Notes: a model not told the origin generated them from the letters alone. 30,626 nucleotides of DNA from UBA1794 sp964439955 (GCA_964439955.1 CAYTPX010000023.1:1-30626); one strand, 5' to 3'; positions 1 to 7,771 are shown, counted from the first letter of the stretch. Numbers and translations are program-made.

Positions 1-90
1 AATGAAGTCAGCCCTAATTTTAAAGCCTTGAAAAATTTTATCGGACAGTAATAATAAATTATCATTTACTCATTTAAACATTTATCTATC

Positions 91-594
91 ATGAATTACT
101 CAAAATGTAAGGCAGCTTGGAAAAATGCTTTCCGGCTGGCAGCGGTTTTGTTACTCGCCTCCTCTACTTCGGTTGCGGCCAAGGAGGTCGTATTGAAGGG
201 CGGAACGCCTATAACGGTGCAACTGGGCACCACGATAAGCGGGGGCTCTGTCTCGGTGGGGCAGGTTATTGACTGCAAAGTGACGCGCGACATCTAGGTC
301 GATGGCGTGACGGTCATCCCTGCGGGCTCGCTGGCCAAGGCTCAAGTGGTGCGTGCCAAGAAAAACGGCATTCTGGGCAAGGAAGGGCAATTGCAAATCT
401 CCATCAATTCTGTCACGGCGGTAGACGGCACGCAGGTCATGCTTTCTGGCGGGACGCTTTCCGATGAAGGTTCCGACAAATTGATTTTGTCGCTTTTCCT
501 TTGCTTCCTTATTAAGGGAGGTGCGGCCGAATTACCCGCAGGTATGGAGTGCACTCCTTTGGTTAGCGGCAATACGGTGATAAATGTCAGCTAA
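91..594 (+). pseudogene. Exported protein gene interrupted by an in-frame TAG
   Basis: One reading frame runs from ATG at 91 to the stop at 592-594, broken only by TAG at 295-297 (codon 69). The first part has an export signal: a basic start, a hydrophobic stretch (AAVLLLASSTSVAA, about residues 18-31), then a likely cleavage site. After the stop the same frame continues as a coherent protein: VDGVTVIPAGSLAKAQVV, then a GILGKEGQL segment, a SVTAVDGTQVMLSGG segment, a hydrophobic stretch (LILSLFLCFLI) and ELPAGMECTPLVSG. The pattern of an 'IPAG' strand, 'GK.G.L' and 'VTAVDGT.V.L.G' resembles small beta-rich exported proteins of unknown function, so both halves belong to one protein of about 167 residues. 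A single change such as AAG to TAG would explain the stop. It could be a true nonsense mutation, a sequencing error or, less likely, readthrough. No cellular role can be assigned. The 90 bases before it are AT-rich and show nothing else I recognise. Confidence 0.7.
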
Positions 595-716
595 AGGTTG
601 CGCGTGAGCCGGGGCAATCCCTTGGCTTTTCCCCGTTTCTTCGTGCCGGAAGGGTTGGCCTCGTTTTTATGTGGCGGCCTTTTCCGGCGCTTTTCTGTCT
701 TGTGCGGCCGATGCCT

Positions 717-826
717 CAGCTTGGCTTCCTTTGGGGAAGGCTTTGGTATCCGGCGGGAAAGTGCCACCGCTCCCGGGGAAAAGTGGCGGGGCTTTCCGGG
801 AAAAGGGGCAGGGCTTCCCCGCCGGC
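717..826. repeat. 22-bp phased repeat array A (5 units)
   Basis: Units start at 717, 739, 761, 783 and 805, each exactly 22 bp. The three central ones (739-804) are clearest, ending GGGAAA, GGGAAAA and GGGAAAA before the next GTG. The array lies downstream of the LolC/E-type gene. More degraded look-alike sequence (GGCTTTTCC, GCCTTTTCCGGCGC) extends left to about 619, so most of the 270-bp gap 597-865 seems built from this material. A GC-only hairpin, CCCCGCCG against CGGCGGGG at 817-835, overlaps the right edge; it has no U-tract. Confidence 0.75.
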
Positions 827-865
827 CCGGCGGGGGAGGCTGCGGGCGGCCGCGTGGCGGGCCGG

Positions 866-2110
866 TCAGTCCTTGGAGGCTTTGCGGCTCAAATAGCGGA
901 CGGGATACCAGACGGAGAGGAAGCCGACGGCCAGGACGGTGAGGAAAATGAGCAGGATGTCCCCCCATTGTATGCTGACCGGGTAGGCATTGACCACGAA
1001 GATGCCCTCCTCCTTGCCCGACCCGAGGCCGATGAGGCCGTATTCCTGCTGCAAGAAGCAGAGCAGGAGGCCGATGCCGATGCCGATGGACGCGCCGAAG
1101 AGCGAAATGAGGCGGCCTTCGAAAAGGAAGATGCGGCGGATGGTGCGGTTGTCGGCACCGAGGTTGCGCAACGTGGCAATGTCTTTTTGCTTGTCGATGA
1201 TGAGCATCGAGAGGGAACCTATGACGTTGAAGCTGGCGATGAGCAGGATGAAGGTGAGGAAGATGTAGGAAATGAGCTTTTCTATCTTCATGATGCGGAA
1301 GACCTCTGCCTGTTGCTCGTAGCGGTCTTGCACGATGTAGTCTCCGCCCAACGACTCTTGCAGGCGGTCGTGCATCTTTTCGGCCTCTCCCTTGCCGCCC
1401 CTTATTTTCAGCTCGATGGCGCTGGACTCGTGCTGCCCGTACCCGAGGATGCGGCGCACGAAGGAGATGGGCGTAAGCACGTAGTGGCCGTCGTATTTGC
1501 TTTGGTTGAGCGCGAAAACTATGCCGGGGCTGAGCAGGCGTTCGCGGCGCAGGGAAGAAGAAGGGTTGGCCGGGTCTACCTCCGCGCCGCGTATGGGTAC
1601 GTATACCTCCAGCGGTTCGTTGCGGATGACGGCGATTCCCAGGCGGGCGGCCAAGTCAATCCCCATAATCCCGTAGTCGAACAGGGAGTCGCGCAGGCTG
1701 AAGTAGCCGTTGCCGTAGAGCACGTCCTCGATTCGGGTAAGTTCCCGGAAATTGTCGTCCACGCCTTTCAGCGTAGCCGCCACCTGTTTGTTGTCGAACA
1801 CGATGAGCGCCTGTTCCTCGAGGCTCTCCGTGTAGGTTTCTACTTCGGGCATTTCGCGTAGCGCGGCTAACTTCGGGTCGGAAGTGTCGAAGGTGTTCCC
1901 TTTTGCGGAGACGATTTTCAGGTCTGGGTCGAAGGAAGTGAAGATGCCCGCCACCATTTCTTGGAATCCGTTGAACACGGACAGCGTGCATACCAAGGCC
2001 AGCGTGGCGAAAGCCACTCCGCAGACGGAAATCGCCGAGATCCAATTGATGGCGTTGTGGCTTTTTTTCGAGAAAAGATACCGTCGGGCTATGTAGAAAG
2101 GGAAGTTCAT
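866..2110 (-). CDS. LolC/LolE-type lipoprotein-releasing ABC permease
   Basis: A 414-residue inner-membrane protein of the FtsX/MacB permease superfamily, probably the membrane subunit of a lipoprotein-releasing (Lol) transporter. It opens with the family's N-terminal pattern, FYIARRYLFSKKSHNAINWISAIS, followed by the first membrane segment (about 24-46). A large external domain spans about 50-265. Three more membrane segments follow near 272-292, 318-340 and 375-397, and the protein ends VWYPVRYLSRKASKD. Length and the one-plus-three membrane layout match LolC/LolE. In this phylum one gene often stands for both, so I give no symbol. It is the last gene of the aroQ-pyk-methyltransferase-rbfA string, 32 nt after rbfA. 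No ATPase (LolD) gene is in the window. Family is certain; substrate is inferred. Confidence 0.88.
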   Translation of the reverse strand: MNFPFYIARRYLFSKKSHNAINWISAISVCGVAFATLALVCTLSVFNGFQEMVAGIFTSFDPDLKIVSAKGNTFDTSDPKLAALREMPEVETYTESLEEQALIVFDNKQVAATLKGVDDNFRELTRIEDVLYGNGYFSLRDSLFDYGIMGIDLAARLGIAVIRNEPLEVYVPIRGAEVDPANPSSSLRRERLLSPGIVFALNQSKYDGHYVLTPISFVRRILGYGQHESSAIELKIRGGKGEAEKMHDRLQESLGGDYIVQDRYEQQAEVFRIMKIEKLISYIFLTFILLIASFNVIGSLSMLIIDKQKDIATLRNLGADNRTIRRIFLFEGRLISLFGASIGIGIGLLLCFLQQEYGLIGLGSGKEEGIFVVNAYPVSIQWGDILLIFLTVLAVGFLSVWYPVRYLSRKASKD

Positions 2111-2142
2111 CGTGTCGGTCGGGGCGGGCCAAGCGGGGGTAG

Positions 2143-2478
2143 CTACTTCAGGAGTTCGTCGATGTGCTCTATGTAGTCAAGCGAATCATCGACGAAGAAG
2201 CGCAGTTCGGGTATGATCCTCAGCTGGTGGCGCACCCGGCTTCCCAGTTCGTAGCGTATGGATTTCTGGTTGGTGTTGATGTTCTCGCAGAGTTCCTTGG
2301 CCTTGGCGGAGGGGAATATGCTGATGTATGCCTTCGCCACGCTTAGGTCGGGGCTGACGCGCACGGCACTGACGGAGACGAGTATGCCCTTTCCCCAGGC
2401 TTGGGTCTGCCTCATGAAGATTTCGCTCAGCTCCTTTTGCAGGAGGCGGGCTATTTTGTTTTGGCGTGTGGTTTCCAT
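2143..2478 (-). CDS. rbfA: Ribosome-binding factor A
   Basis: RbfA is a small KH-fold protein that binds the 30S subunit during late 16S rRNA processing and cold adaptation. The protein is 111 residues, normal for the family. It begins METTRQNKIARLLQKELSEI and carries the conserved VSAVRVSPDLSVAKAYISIF strand-turn-strand region at about 36-55 and the RIIPELRFFVDDSLDYIEHI end at about 87-106. The open frame continues upstream to 2976, but that part lies inside the methyltransferase gene and reads as arginine/proline-rich noise, so the ATG at 2478 is the start. It sits 44 nt after the methyltransferase and 32 nt before the LolC/E-type gene, so it is probably cotranscribed with them. Confidence 0.95.
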   Translation of the reverse strand: METTRQNKIARLLQKELSEIFMRQTQAWGKGILVSVSAVRVSPDLSVAKAYISIFPSAKAKELCENINTNQKSIRYELGSRVRHQLRIIPELRFFVDDSLDYIEHIDELLK

Positions 2479-2522
2479 TTTTCGTCGTTTCTTTATAGTG
2501 GAGAACGTTTTCCTGCTTCCTA

Positions 2523-3185
2523 TTATTGTATCGCGCGTTCCCCGTTTTCCGGTTTTTTGCAGATGAGGGTCAGCCCGTCGCGCAGGGGGAGTATCACTTT
2601 CTCCACGCGCGGGTCGGCTGCCACGTGGTCGTTGAAGCGGCTTATGCCTTGCGTTTGTGCGTCGCGGCCATAGGCCGGGTCGGTCACGTGCCCGTCCCAG
2701 AGCGTGTTGTCGGCTAGTATGAATCCGCCGGGGCGCAGGTAAGGGAGGCATAGCTCGTAGTAGTCGATGTATTGCCGCTTGTCGGCGTCGATGAAGGCCA
2801 TGTCGAACGTTTCGCCCAGCGTGGGGAGTTCCTCGAAGACGTTCCCGTAGTGGAGGCGTATGTGCCGTCCCACGGGCGAGTTCTCGACGCGGGGTCGGGT
2901 GAAGTCCTCCAGCTCGTCGTTTGTTTCGAAGGTGTGGAGTAGGCCGTCGGGGCATGTGAAGCCTTCGGCCAGGCATAGGGCGGAGTATCCGCTGAACGTG
3001 CCTATCTCCAAGATGCGCCGCGGGCGTACCATGCGCACCAGCATCTTCAGGATGCGCCCTTGCAGGTGTCCCGAGGCCATGCGCCCGTGGAGGAGGTAGA
3101 CGTTCGTGTCGCGGTAGAGCTTGTAGAGGTACTCTCCCTCGGGGTCGCTGTGGGCGAGGATGTATTCTTCCAAGTCTTTTTGCAT
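2523..3185 (-). CDS. Class I SAM-dependent O-methyltransferase
   Basis: A 220-residue methyltransferase of the caffeoyl-CoA/catechol O-methyltransferase family. The SAM-binding motif ILEIGTFSGYSALCLAEG is at about 59-76. The acidic FETND after the second strand should hold the ribose. AFIDADKRQYIDYYELCLPY contains the metal-binding aspartate typical of the family, and FILADNTLWDGHV matches the conserved DN that completes the metal site. The natural substrate of these small bacterial members is generally unknown and nothing here reveals it. The gene lies between pyk and rbfA, an order I recognise from other Bacteroidales. It is separated from pyk by a gap filled with repeat array B. Confidence 0.9.
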   Translation of the reverse strand: MQKDLEEYILAHSDPEGEYLYKLYRDTNVYLLHGRMASGHLQGRILKMLVRMVRPRRILEIGTFSGYSALCLAEGFTCPDGLLHTFETNDELEDFTRPRVENSPVGRHIRLHYGNVFEELPTLGETFDMAFIDADKRQYIDYYELCLPYLRPGGFILADNTLWDGHVTDPAYGRDAQTQGISRFNDHVAADPRVEKVILPLRDGLTLICKKPENGERAIQ

Positions 3186-3188
3186 GGA

Positions 3189-3254
3189 GTGGCAGGCCTT
3201 TCCGGGAAAAGCGCGGGCGTTTCCGTCCGGGAGCGCAGGCGTTTTTCCCTGTGC
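3189..3254. repeat. 22-bp phased repeat array B (3 units)
   Basis: Units begin at 3189, 3211 and 3233, with GGCCTTTCCGGGAAAA, GGGCGTTTCCGTCCGGGA and GCGTTTTTCCC as recognisable cores. The array fills almost all of the 76-bp gap between the pyk stop and the methyltransferase start, so it should be transcribed as an internal spacer of this operon. Confidence 0.75.
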
Positions 3255-3261
3255 CCTGCGC

Positions 3262-4722
3262 CTACCTTGTGGCGAAGGTGGGCAGGAAGTAGTCTTTCGC
3301 GCTGTTCAGTATGTCGCCTACGCGGTTGAGTTCCAAGAAAGTGGTACCGCCCCCTTCCCCGTAGCTGCCGCTCAGGTAGGCCACCCGGTCTTCTTCCGTA
3401 ATCTTGTGGTCGCGCATCAACCGGTAAAGGGCGGAGAAGAAATAGGCGCGGGCGTTGCTCTTTTCTTCCTGGTAGATGGGGATTACACCGTAGGAGAGGG
3501 CAAGGAGGCGCATCGTCTTCTCGCGGTAGCAAATGGCGAGCACGGGGTATTGGGCGTGGAACGCTGCCACGTGGCGCGCCGTCCGTCCCGTGTACGAGTC
3601 GGTCAGTATGGCGCGGATGCTCATGCGCTGGGTGGCTTTTACGGCTTGCTTGGCCAAGAACTCCGTGATGTCTTCCTCCTTGGACAGGGGGATGCGTATG
3701 TTGTTCTCGTCGGGGTTGGTGCGCTCCACCTCGCGTGCCACGGTAGCCATCGTGCGCACTGCCTCCACGGGGTATTTCCCGTAGGCCGTCTCGCCGCTGA
3801 GCATGATGGCGTCGGCGTGGCAGTATATGGCGTTGGCGATGTCCGTCACCTCGGCGCGCGTGGGGCGCGGGTTTTGTATCATGGAGTGCAGCATCTGCGT
3901 GGCCACGATGGCGGGCTTCTTGCGCATGATGCACCGGTTGATGAGCTTTTGCTGGATGCCCGGGATTTGTTCGATGGGCACTTCGATGCCCAAGTCGCCG
4001 CGCGCCACCATCACGCCGTAGGCCACGTCGAGGATTTCGTCGATGTTGTCCACGCCCTCCTGGTTCTCTATCTTGGCAATGATCTTGATGTCGCTGTGGT
4101 TTTCGTTGAGTATTTCCTGTACGGCCAGCACGTCTTGTTTGTTCCGCACGAAGGAATGGGCTATGAAGTCGATGTCTTCCTCGATGGCGAGCAGTATGTT
4201 CCTGCGGTCTTTCTCGGTGAGGGCCGGCAGGTTGATGCGCGTCCCCGGCACGTTTACGCTCTTGCGGCTGCCCAGCTCGCCGTCGTTTTGCGCGCGCAGG
4301 AAGAGCCTTTTGCCGGGTTCCTTGCCGGTCACGACGAAATCGAGCAGCCCGTCGTCGAACAGTACGTGCGCGCCCTCTTCCACGTCATCCACGAAGTGGG
4401 GGTATGTGACGCAGATGCGGTCGTGCCCGGTCAGTCCTTCCGGGTCGCCGGCGAGGGTGGTTTCCTCACCTGTGCGGAAGCTGATGGGGCCCGCGGCGCA
4501 GTTCGTGGTGCGTACCTCGGGGCCTTTCGTGTCGATGAGGATGCCGATTTGGTTGGAGACGCTGCGCACGTTGCGGATTATCTTCCGCAAACCCTCGGGT
4601 GAGGCGTGGGCCGTGTTCATCCGCACCACGTTCATCCCTTCGTCGTACAGCCGTTTGATAAACTCTACCTCGCATCGTTTGTCGGATATGGAGGCTACTA
4701 TTTTTGTGCGCTTGTTGTTCAT
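3262..4722 (-). CDS. pyk: Pyruvate kinase
   Basis: Catalyses phosphoenolpyruvate + ADP to pyruvate + ATP, the last step of glycolysis, in the cytoplasm. The protein is 486 residues, normal for a bacterial enzyme. Visible motifs in order: KIVASISDKRCE at the start, MNVVRMNTAHASPEGL, IDTKGPEVRT (substrate and K+ site), the catalytic-lysine region IIAKIENQEGVDNIDEIL (about 216-233), MVARGDLGIEVP (metal-binding E/D), and ATQMLHSMIQNPRPTRAEVTD. The C-terminal allosteric domain runs from about 350 and includes ILTDSYTGRTARHVAAF. The early NTAHAS replaces the more usual NFSHG, a difference that does not remove catalytic residues. aroQ lies 108 nt upstream, with array C in the gap. Confidence 0.96.
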   Translation of the reverse strand: MNNKRTKIVASISDKRCEVEFIKRLYDEGMNVVRMNTAHASPEGLRKIIRNVRSVSNQIGILIDTKGPEVRTTNCAAGPISFRTGEETTLAGDPEGLTGHDRICVTYPHFVDDVEEGAHVLFDDGLLDFVVTGKEPGKRLFLRAQNDGELGSRKSVNVPGTRINLPALTEKDRRNILLAIEEDIDFIAHSFVRNKQDVLAVQEILNENHSDIKIIAKIENQEGVDNIDEILDVAYGVMVARGDLGIEVPIEQIPGIQQKLINRCIMRKKPAIVATQMLHSMIQNPRPTRAEVTDIANAIYCHADAIMLSGETAYGKYPVEAVRTMATVAREVERTNPDENNIRIPLSKEEDITEFLAKQAVKATQRMSIRAILTDSYTGRTARHVAAFHAQYPVLAICYREKTMRLLALSYGVIPIYQEEKSNARAYFFSALYRLMRDHKITEEDRVAYLSGSYGEGGGTTFLELNRVGDILNSAKDYFLPTFATR

Positions 4723-4754
4723 GTGGTTGAAGTGTTGTGTATGTTAGGTGAAAA

Positions 4755-4819
4755 ATGCGGGGCTTTTTCCCGGAAGCCTTGGCGTTTGCCGCCAAAAGCC
4801 CCAGTGCTTTTCCGGCCGG
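4755..4819. repeat. 22-bp phased repeat array C (3 units)
   Basis: Units begin at 4755 (21 bp), 4776 and 4798. Cores are GGCTTTTTCCCGGAA, GGCGTTTGCCGCCAAAA and GTGCTTTTCCGGCCGG. A weaker fourth unit (4820-4841) would run through the aroQ stop codon at 4831-4833. The array lies between aroQ and pyk, inside their presumed common transcript. Confidence 0.75.
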
Positions 4820-4830
4820 GTACTGCCCGC

Positions 4831-5262
4831 CTACTTCCCGGGCCGCGCCAAGAGCGCTTCCACGCCGAGGCGGTAGGAGTCCATCCCGAAGCCGCTGATC
4901 ACTCCGCAGCAGGCGGGCGAAATCATCGAGGTGCGGCGGAAAGGTTCGCGCGTGTGCACGTTAGATATATGTACCTCCACCACGGGCGCGGGGATGGCCT
5001 TGATGGCGTCGTGCAGGGCGACGGACGTGTGCGTGTAAGCGCCCGCGTTCAGTATGATGCCGTCGCATCGGTAACCGGCCTCGTGCAGCGCGTCGATGAG
5101 TACACCTTCGTGGTTGCTTTGGAGGTACTCTATCTCCGCCCGTCCGTGGTAGGACGCCCTGAGCCGTTCGAGCAGGGCTTCCATCGTGTCCTGCCCGTAA
5201 ATTTCCGGTTCACGCTGCCCCAAAAGGTTGAGATTCGGGCCGTTCAAAATCAAAAGTCTCAT
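4831..5262 (-). CDS. aroQ: 3-dehydroquinate dehydratase, type II
   Basis: Removes water from 3-dehydroquinate to give 3-dehydroshikimate, the third step of the shikimate pathway. At 143 residues it has the short type II (dodecameric) length. It begins RLLILNGPNLNLLGQREPEIYG, holding the catalytic arginine (R17) and tyrosine (Y22). It continues with GIILNAGAYTHTSVAL, which carries the substrate-binding asparagine, and EVHISNVHTREPFRRTS, which carries the catalytic histidine. A TATCTTTG promoter element lies 24 nt upstream. It heads the aroQ-pyk-methyltransferase-rbfA-lolC/E string. aroA, a later shikimate gene, is in this window but far away at 20168-21472. Confidence 0.96.
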   Translation of the reverse strand: MRLLILNGPNLNLLGQREPEIYGQDTMEALLERLRASYHGRAEIEYLQSNHEGVLIDALHEAGYRCDGIILNAGAYTHTSVALHDAIKAIPAPVVEVHISNVHTREPFRRTSMISPACCGVISGFGMDSYRLGVEALLARPGK

Positions 5263-5272
5263 GTAAAAAGCC

Positions 5273-5280
5273 TAATTTCG
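5273..5280 (+). promoter_or_regulatory. Possible -7 element for xerD-like gene
   Basis: TAATTTCG matches the Bacteroidetes consensus TAnnTTTG at all but one position and ends 28 nt before the recombinase ATG. No good -33 TTTG is seen at the expected distance. It lies back to back with the aroQ promoter element. Confidence 0.35.
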
Positions 5281-5285
5281 CGGCG

Positions 5286-5293
5286 CAAAGATA
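5286..5293 (-). promoter_or_regulatory. -7 promoter element for aroQ
   Basis: Read on the minus strand this is TATCTTTG, a full match to TAnnTTTG. Transcription would start near 5279, giving a leader of about 17 nt before the aroQ ATG at 5262. No clear -33 TTTG is present. Confidence 0.55.
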
Positions 5294-5308
5294 CGCAAAA
5301 GAAAGCAC

Positions 5309-6247
5309 ATGCTTATGCCTGCGCCCGTGAAAAAAGAAGAAACCGCTCGTCTCGTCGAGGAATACCGCCGCTATTTGGTCCTTTCGCGCTCCCTTTCGCG
5401 GAACACGGTGGAGGCCTATTTGTCCGACCTTGGTAAGCTCTTGTCTTTCCTCCTGCTCGAGGGCGTCCCGCCCCTCGGGGCTTCGCGCCAGACGCTCGAG
5501 GCGTTCCTTTCCGGGCTGCATGACATCGGCATCGGGGCGCGTTCGCAGTGCCGCATCGTGAGCGGCATAAAGTCGTTCTACCGCTTCCTCCTCCTCTCCG
5601 GGCGCATCGAGGACGACCCGACGGAGCTCATACCCGTGCCCCGCCTGGGGCGGCACTTGCCGGAAGTCCTTACCCTCGACGAGATCAACCGCATGGAGCA
5701 GTCCATTGACCGCGCCGCCCCTCTCGGCCAACGCAACCGCGCCATGCTCGAAACGCTCTACGGCTGCGGCCTGCGCGTCACGGAGCTGTGCACGCTTTGC
5801 CTGAGCGATTATTTCCCCCAGGAGCAGTACATACGGGTCGAAGGCAAGGGGCGCAAGCAGAGGCTCGTGCCTATTTCTCACGCCGCCATCCACGAGATTT
5901 CGCTCTACCTGCCCCAGCGCATGGAGCAGTCCGCCAAGCCCGGCCACGGCGACTACCTCTTCCTCTCCCGCAGGGGCACGCGCCTTTCGCGCATCATGGT
6001 GTTCCATTTGATAAAGGAGTGGGCGGCCTTGGCGGGAATCGGCAAGACCGTCAGCCCCCACACGCTGCGCCATTCCTTCGCCACCCACTTGCTCGAGGGC
6101 GGGGCCAACCTGCGCGCCATCCAGATGATGCTGGGCCACGAGAACATCGACACGACGGAAATCTACGCCCATCTCGACCGCAACCGGCTCCGCAGCGAGA
6201 TTATCGAGCACCACCCCCGCAACATCCGCCATCCCCACGGGGACTGA
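5309..6247 (+). CDS. XerC/XerD-type tyrosine recombinase
   Basis: A 312-residue site-specific tyrosine recombinase, the size of chromosome-dimer-resolving XerC/XerD. The N-terminal SAM-like DNA-binding domain covers about 15-105 (LSRSLSRNTVEAYLSDL, GIKSFYRFLLLSG). The catalytic domain has all expected residues: R156 (YGCGLRVTEL), K180 (EGKGRKQRLVPI), H251 and R254 (SPHTLRHSFATHLLEGG), H277 (MMLGHENI) and the nucleophile Y286 (TTEIYAHLD). The context, divergent from aroQ with no mobile-element genes nearby, supports a housekeeping recombinase acting at dif, not an integrase. XerC and XerD cannot be told apart here. An ATG two codons in (5315) is an alternative start. A dif site was not found in the window. 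Confidence 0.9.
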   Translation: MLMPAPVKKEETARLVEEYRRYLVLSRSLSRNTVEAYLSDLGKLLSFLLLEGVPPLGASRQTLEAFLSGLHDIGIGARSQCRIVSGIKSFYRFLLLSGRIEDDPTELIPVPRLGRHLPEVLTLDEINRMEQSIDRAAPLGQRNRAMLETLYGCGLRVTELCTLCLSDYFPQEQYIRVEGKGRKQRLVPISHAAIHEISLYLPQRMEQSAKPGHGDYLFLSRRGTRLSRIMVFHLIKEWAALAGIGKTVSPHTLRHSFATHLLEGGANLRAIQMMLGHENIDTTEIYAHLDRNRLRSEIIEHHPRNIRHPHGD

Positions 6248-6276
6248 ACCCCTCCCGCGCCGCAGGAGGACGGGGA

Positions 6277-6365
6277 ATCCCCGCCGTCTTCCGGGAAAAG
6301 CCTTGCCGCTTTTTCCCAAGAGCGGCAGAGGGAGGAACAAAAAATTGCGGGGCTTCCCACCGGAA
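6277..6365. repeat. 22-bp phased repeat array D (4 units)
   Basis: Units begin at 6277 (23 bp), 6300, 6322 and 6344. The first two (GTCTTCCGGGAAAA, CCGCTTTTTCCCAAGA) and the last (GGCTTCCCACCGGAA) fit the family well. The third is degenerate but keeps the 22-bp length. The array occupies the convergent gap between the recombinase and the anti-sigma gene. Confidence 0.7.
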
Positions 6366-6409
6366 GTCCCGCAACCTGCAAGGCTGTGATACATGGCCAT
6401 GTACAAGGA

Positions 6410-7771
6410 CTAAAGCCCCCCATCCACATACCACCGGCGGCTCGCATTGTCGTTGCACAAGGCCAGCGTCAGCGTGCTCTGCCGCCCGTCGCGCAAGGTA
6501 CAGCGCACGGGCACATACCAGCCTGCATAACTGCCGGAGCGATATGCCTTGCCCACCTCATGCACCTGCATCCCGCCATACGTGCGCAGCAACAAGGCGG
6601 TATCGGGATAGAAGGTCAAGGCTGTTTCCACCGTCATCAAGCTGCCACGGGCCAAGGCTTCCACAATGCGCCGTGCGGCAGTCCTTGCCGAACGACGGGG
6701 GGCAATGCCCTCGTTGCCTGCCACATCGGCATCCACCCACTGCCGTGCCGTGCCGTCGGGCATGGGGGGCAGCACCGGCAGGGCCAGCAAGGTGGCGCGG
6801 TCGACGGGCAGGTCGTAGCGGATGGCCACACTGCGCGCCACCTCTACCTCCTCATCCCCTCGGCGGAGGACGATGGAGAAACTCTTCAGACGCCCCGTGC
6901 GGCGGTCGAAAACGTAGGTACGGCTGTTTTCCGAGTTGCCCAGCGTATGGTCGAAGCCCATGCTGTTGTACGCAGCATCCTGCCGCGGGGCATTGACCGT
7001 GAGGCGCGTCTCCCCGTCCGTTTCCTGCAACTCATAGCCGATTCCCTCGCCGCGCTCGGCGGCTTCCTGCTCGGCAGCCAAGATTTCGTCGGGGCGCAAC
7101 AGGAGCGAAAACCCCTCGACGAAGCCTGCTTCCCGCGAGCCGGTGACGCAGACGGCGAAGTCCGGACCCCACATCCACTGCCGCTCGCCGTCGCAAACCA
7201 CGGTGCGTCCGCCCGTTTTCTCCATGCGCCAGAGCAGTTTGCGCCCGTCGGCGAGGGTCGTAAGCCTGTGGGTTACGAAAGCACTGTCCGCATCGATTGC
7301 GGCAAAGTTCTCGCTGCGCGGCGTACGGATGAGCATCTCTATTTGCATCGTGCGGGGCTGTGCTTCGATGGCGCGGGCGAAGTAGGGCGCAGCCTCGGCG
7401 GGCGTCAGGCTCTGCCCGGCCGTCAGGCGCGAGGGGAGTAGCCACAGGGCCAGCAGCGCGGCGCACCCGACGAGCAGGGCCACTGCCGCAGCCATCCGCC
7501 CGGGGCGGGAGAGGCGGGCAAAAGTGCCGCGTCTTTTCCCGGAGCGTGCCGCCGCTTTTCCCGGAAAGTTCCGCATTTTCCGGCTGAAAGCGGCAGGGGG
7601 TTGCGGGTTGCGGCGCGGCGTAAGCCAGTCGAGTGCCTGCCCCATCTCGCGCACATAGCGGGCACAGTCGGGGCAATGCTCCAAGTGGCAGCGCATTTCC
7701 TGCGCCTCCTTCGAGTCGGGAGCCTCGCGGAGCAAGTAAAAATCGGACCTCAGTTTTTCACAGTTCATCAT
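6410..7771 (-). CDS. Membrane anti-sigma factor with zinc-finger N-terminus and large external domain
   Basis: A 453-residue protein that probably holds the upstream ECF sigma factor inactive. Residues 1-50 form an anti-sigma zinc domain with the HX3CX2C pattern (H29, C33, C36). A basic linker (about 51-92) precedes one membrane segment at about 93-113. The remaining 340 residues should lie outside the inner membrane. About 135-310 (LADGRKLLWRMEKTGGRT, VVCDGERQWMWGPD, SRTYVFDRRTGRLKSFSI) has the beta-strand rhythm of LolA/RseB-like folds. The end (GWYVPVRCTLRDG, WYVDGGL) could be a separate NTF2-like domain. Both domain guesses are weak. The start ATG overlaps the sigma stop (ATGA), so translation is probably coupled. 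Residues about 61-83 of the linker are encoded by three 22-bp repeat units (array E). Confidence 0.8.
   Translation of the reverse strand: MMNCEKLRSDFYLLREAPDSKEAQEMRCHLEHCPDCARYVREMGQALDWLTPRRNPQPPAAFSRKMRNFPGKAAARSGKRRGTFARLSRPGRMAAAVALLVGCAALLALWLLPSRLTAGQSLTPAEAAPYFARAIEAQPRTMQIEMLIRTPRSENFAAIDADSAFVTHRLTTLADGRKLLWRMEKTGGRTVVCDGERQWMWGPDFAVCVTGSREAGFVEGFSLLLRPDEILAAEQEAAERGEGIGYELQETDGETRLTVNAPRQDAAYNSMGFDHTLGNSENSRTYVFDRRTGRLKSFSIVLRRGDEEVEVARSVAIRYDLPVDRATLLALPVLPPMPDGTARQWVDADVAGNEGIAPRRSARTAARRIVEALARGSLMTVETALTFYPDTALLLRTYGGMQVHEVGKAYRSGSYAGWYVPVRCTLRDGRQSTLTLALCNDNASRRWYVDGGL
7524..7589. repeat. 22-bp phased repeat array E, inside the anti-sigma gene (3 units)
   Basis: Three exact 22-bp units at 7524, 7546 and 7568, with GTCTTTTCCCGGAGC, CCGCTTTTCCCGGAAA and CATTTTCCGGCTGAAA. 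Three units equal 66 bp, which is 22 codons, so the reading frame is kept. They encode the arginine/lysine-rich cytoplasmic linker between the zinc domain and the membrane segment. Confidence 0.75.

Noticed and set aside
817..835. GC hairpin as a terminator for the aroQ-to-lolC/E operon
   Set aside because: It is an 8-bp stem in very GC-rich repeat sequence with no U-tract on the relevant strand, so I did not call it a separate terminator.
2143..2976. Longer RbfA with a 166-residue N-terminal extension
   Set aside because: The extension overlaps the methyltransferase gene and is arginine/proline-rich noise; the 111-residue form matches the family.
5309..6247. XerC/D-like recombinase as an integrase of a mobile element
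   Set aside because: Length and N-terminal domain match housekeeping Xer proteins, and no tRNA attachment site, mobilisation or phage gene lies nearby.
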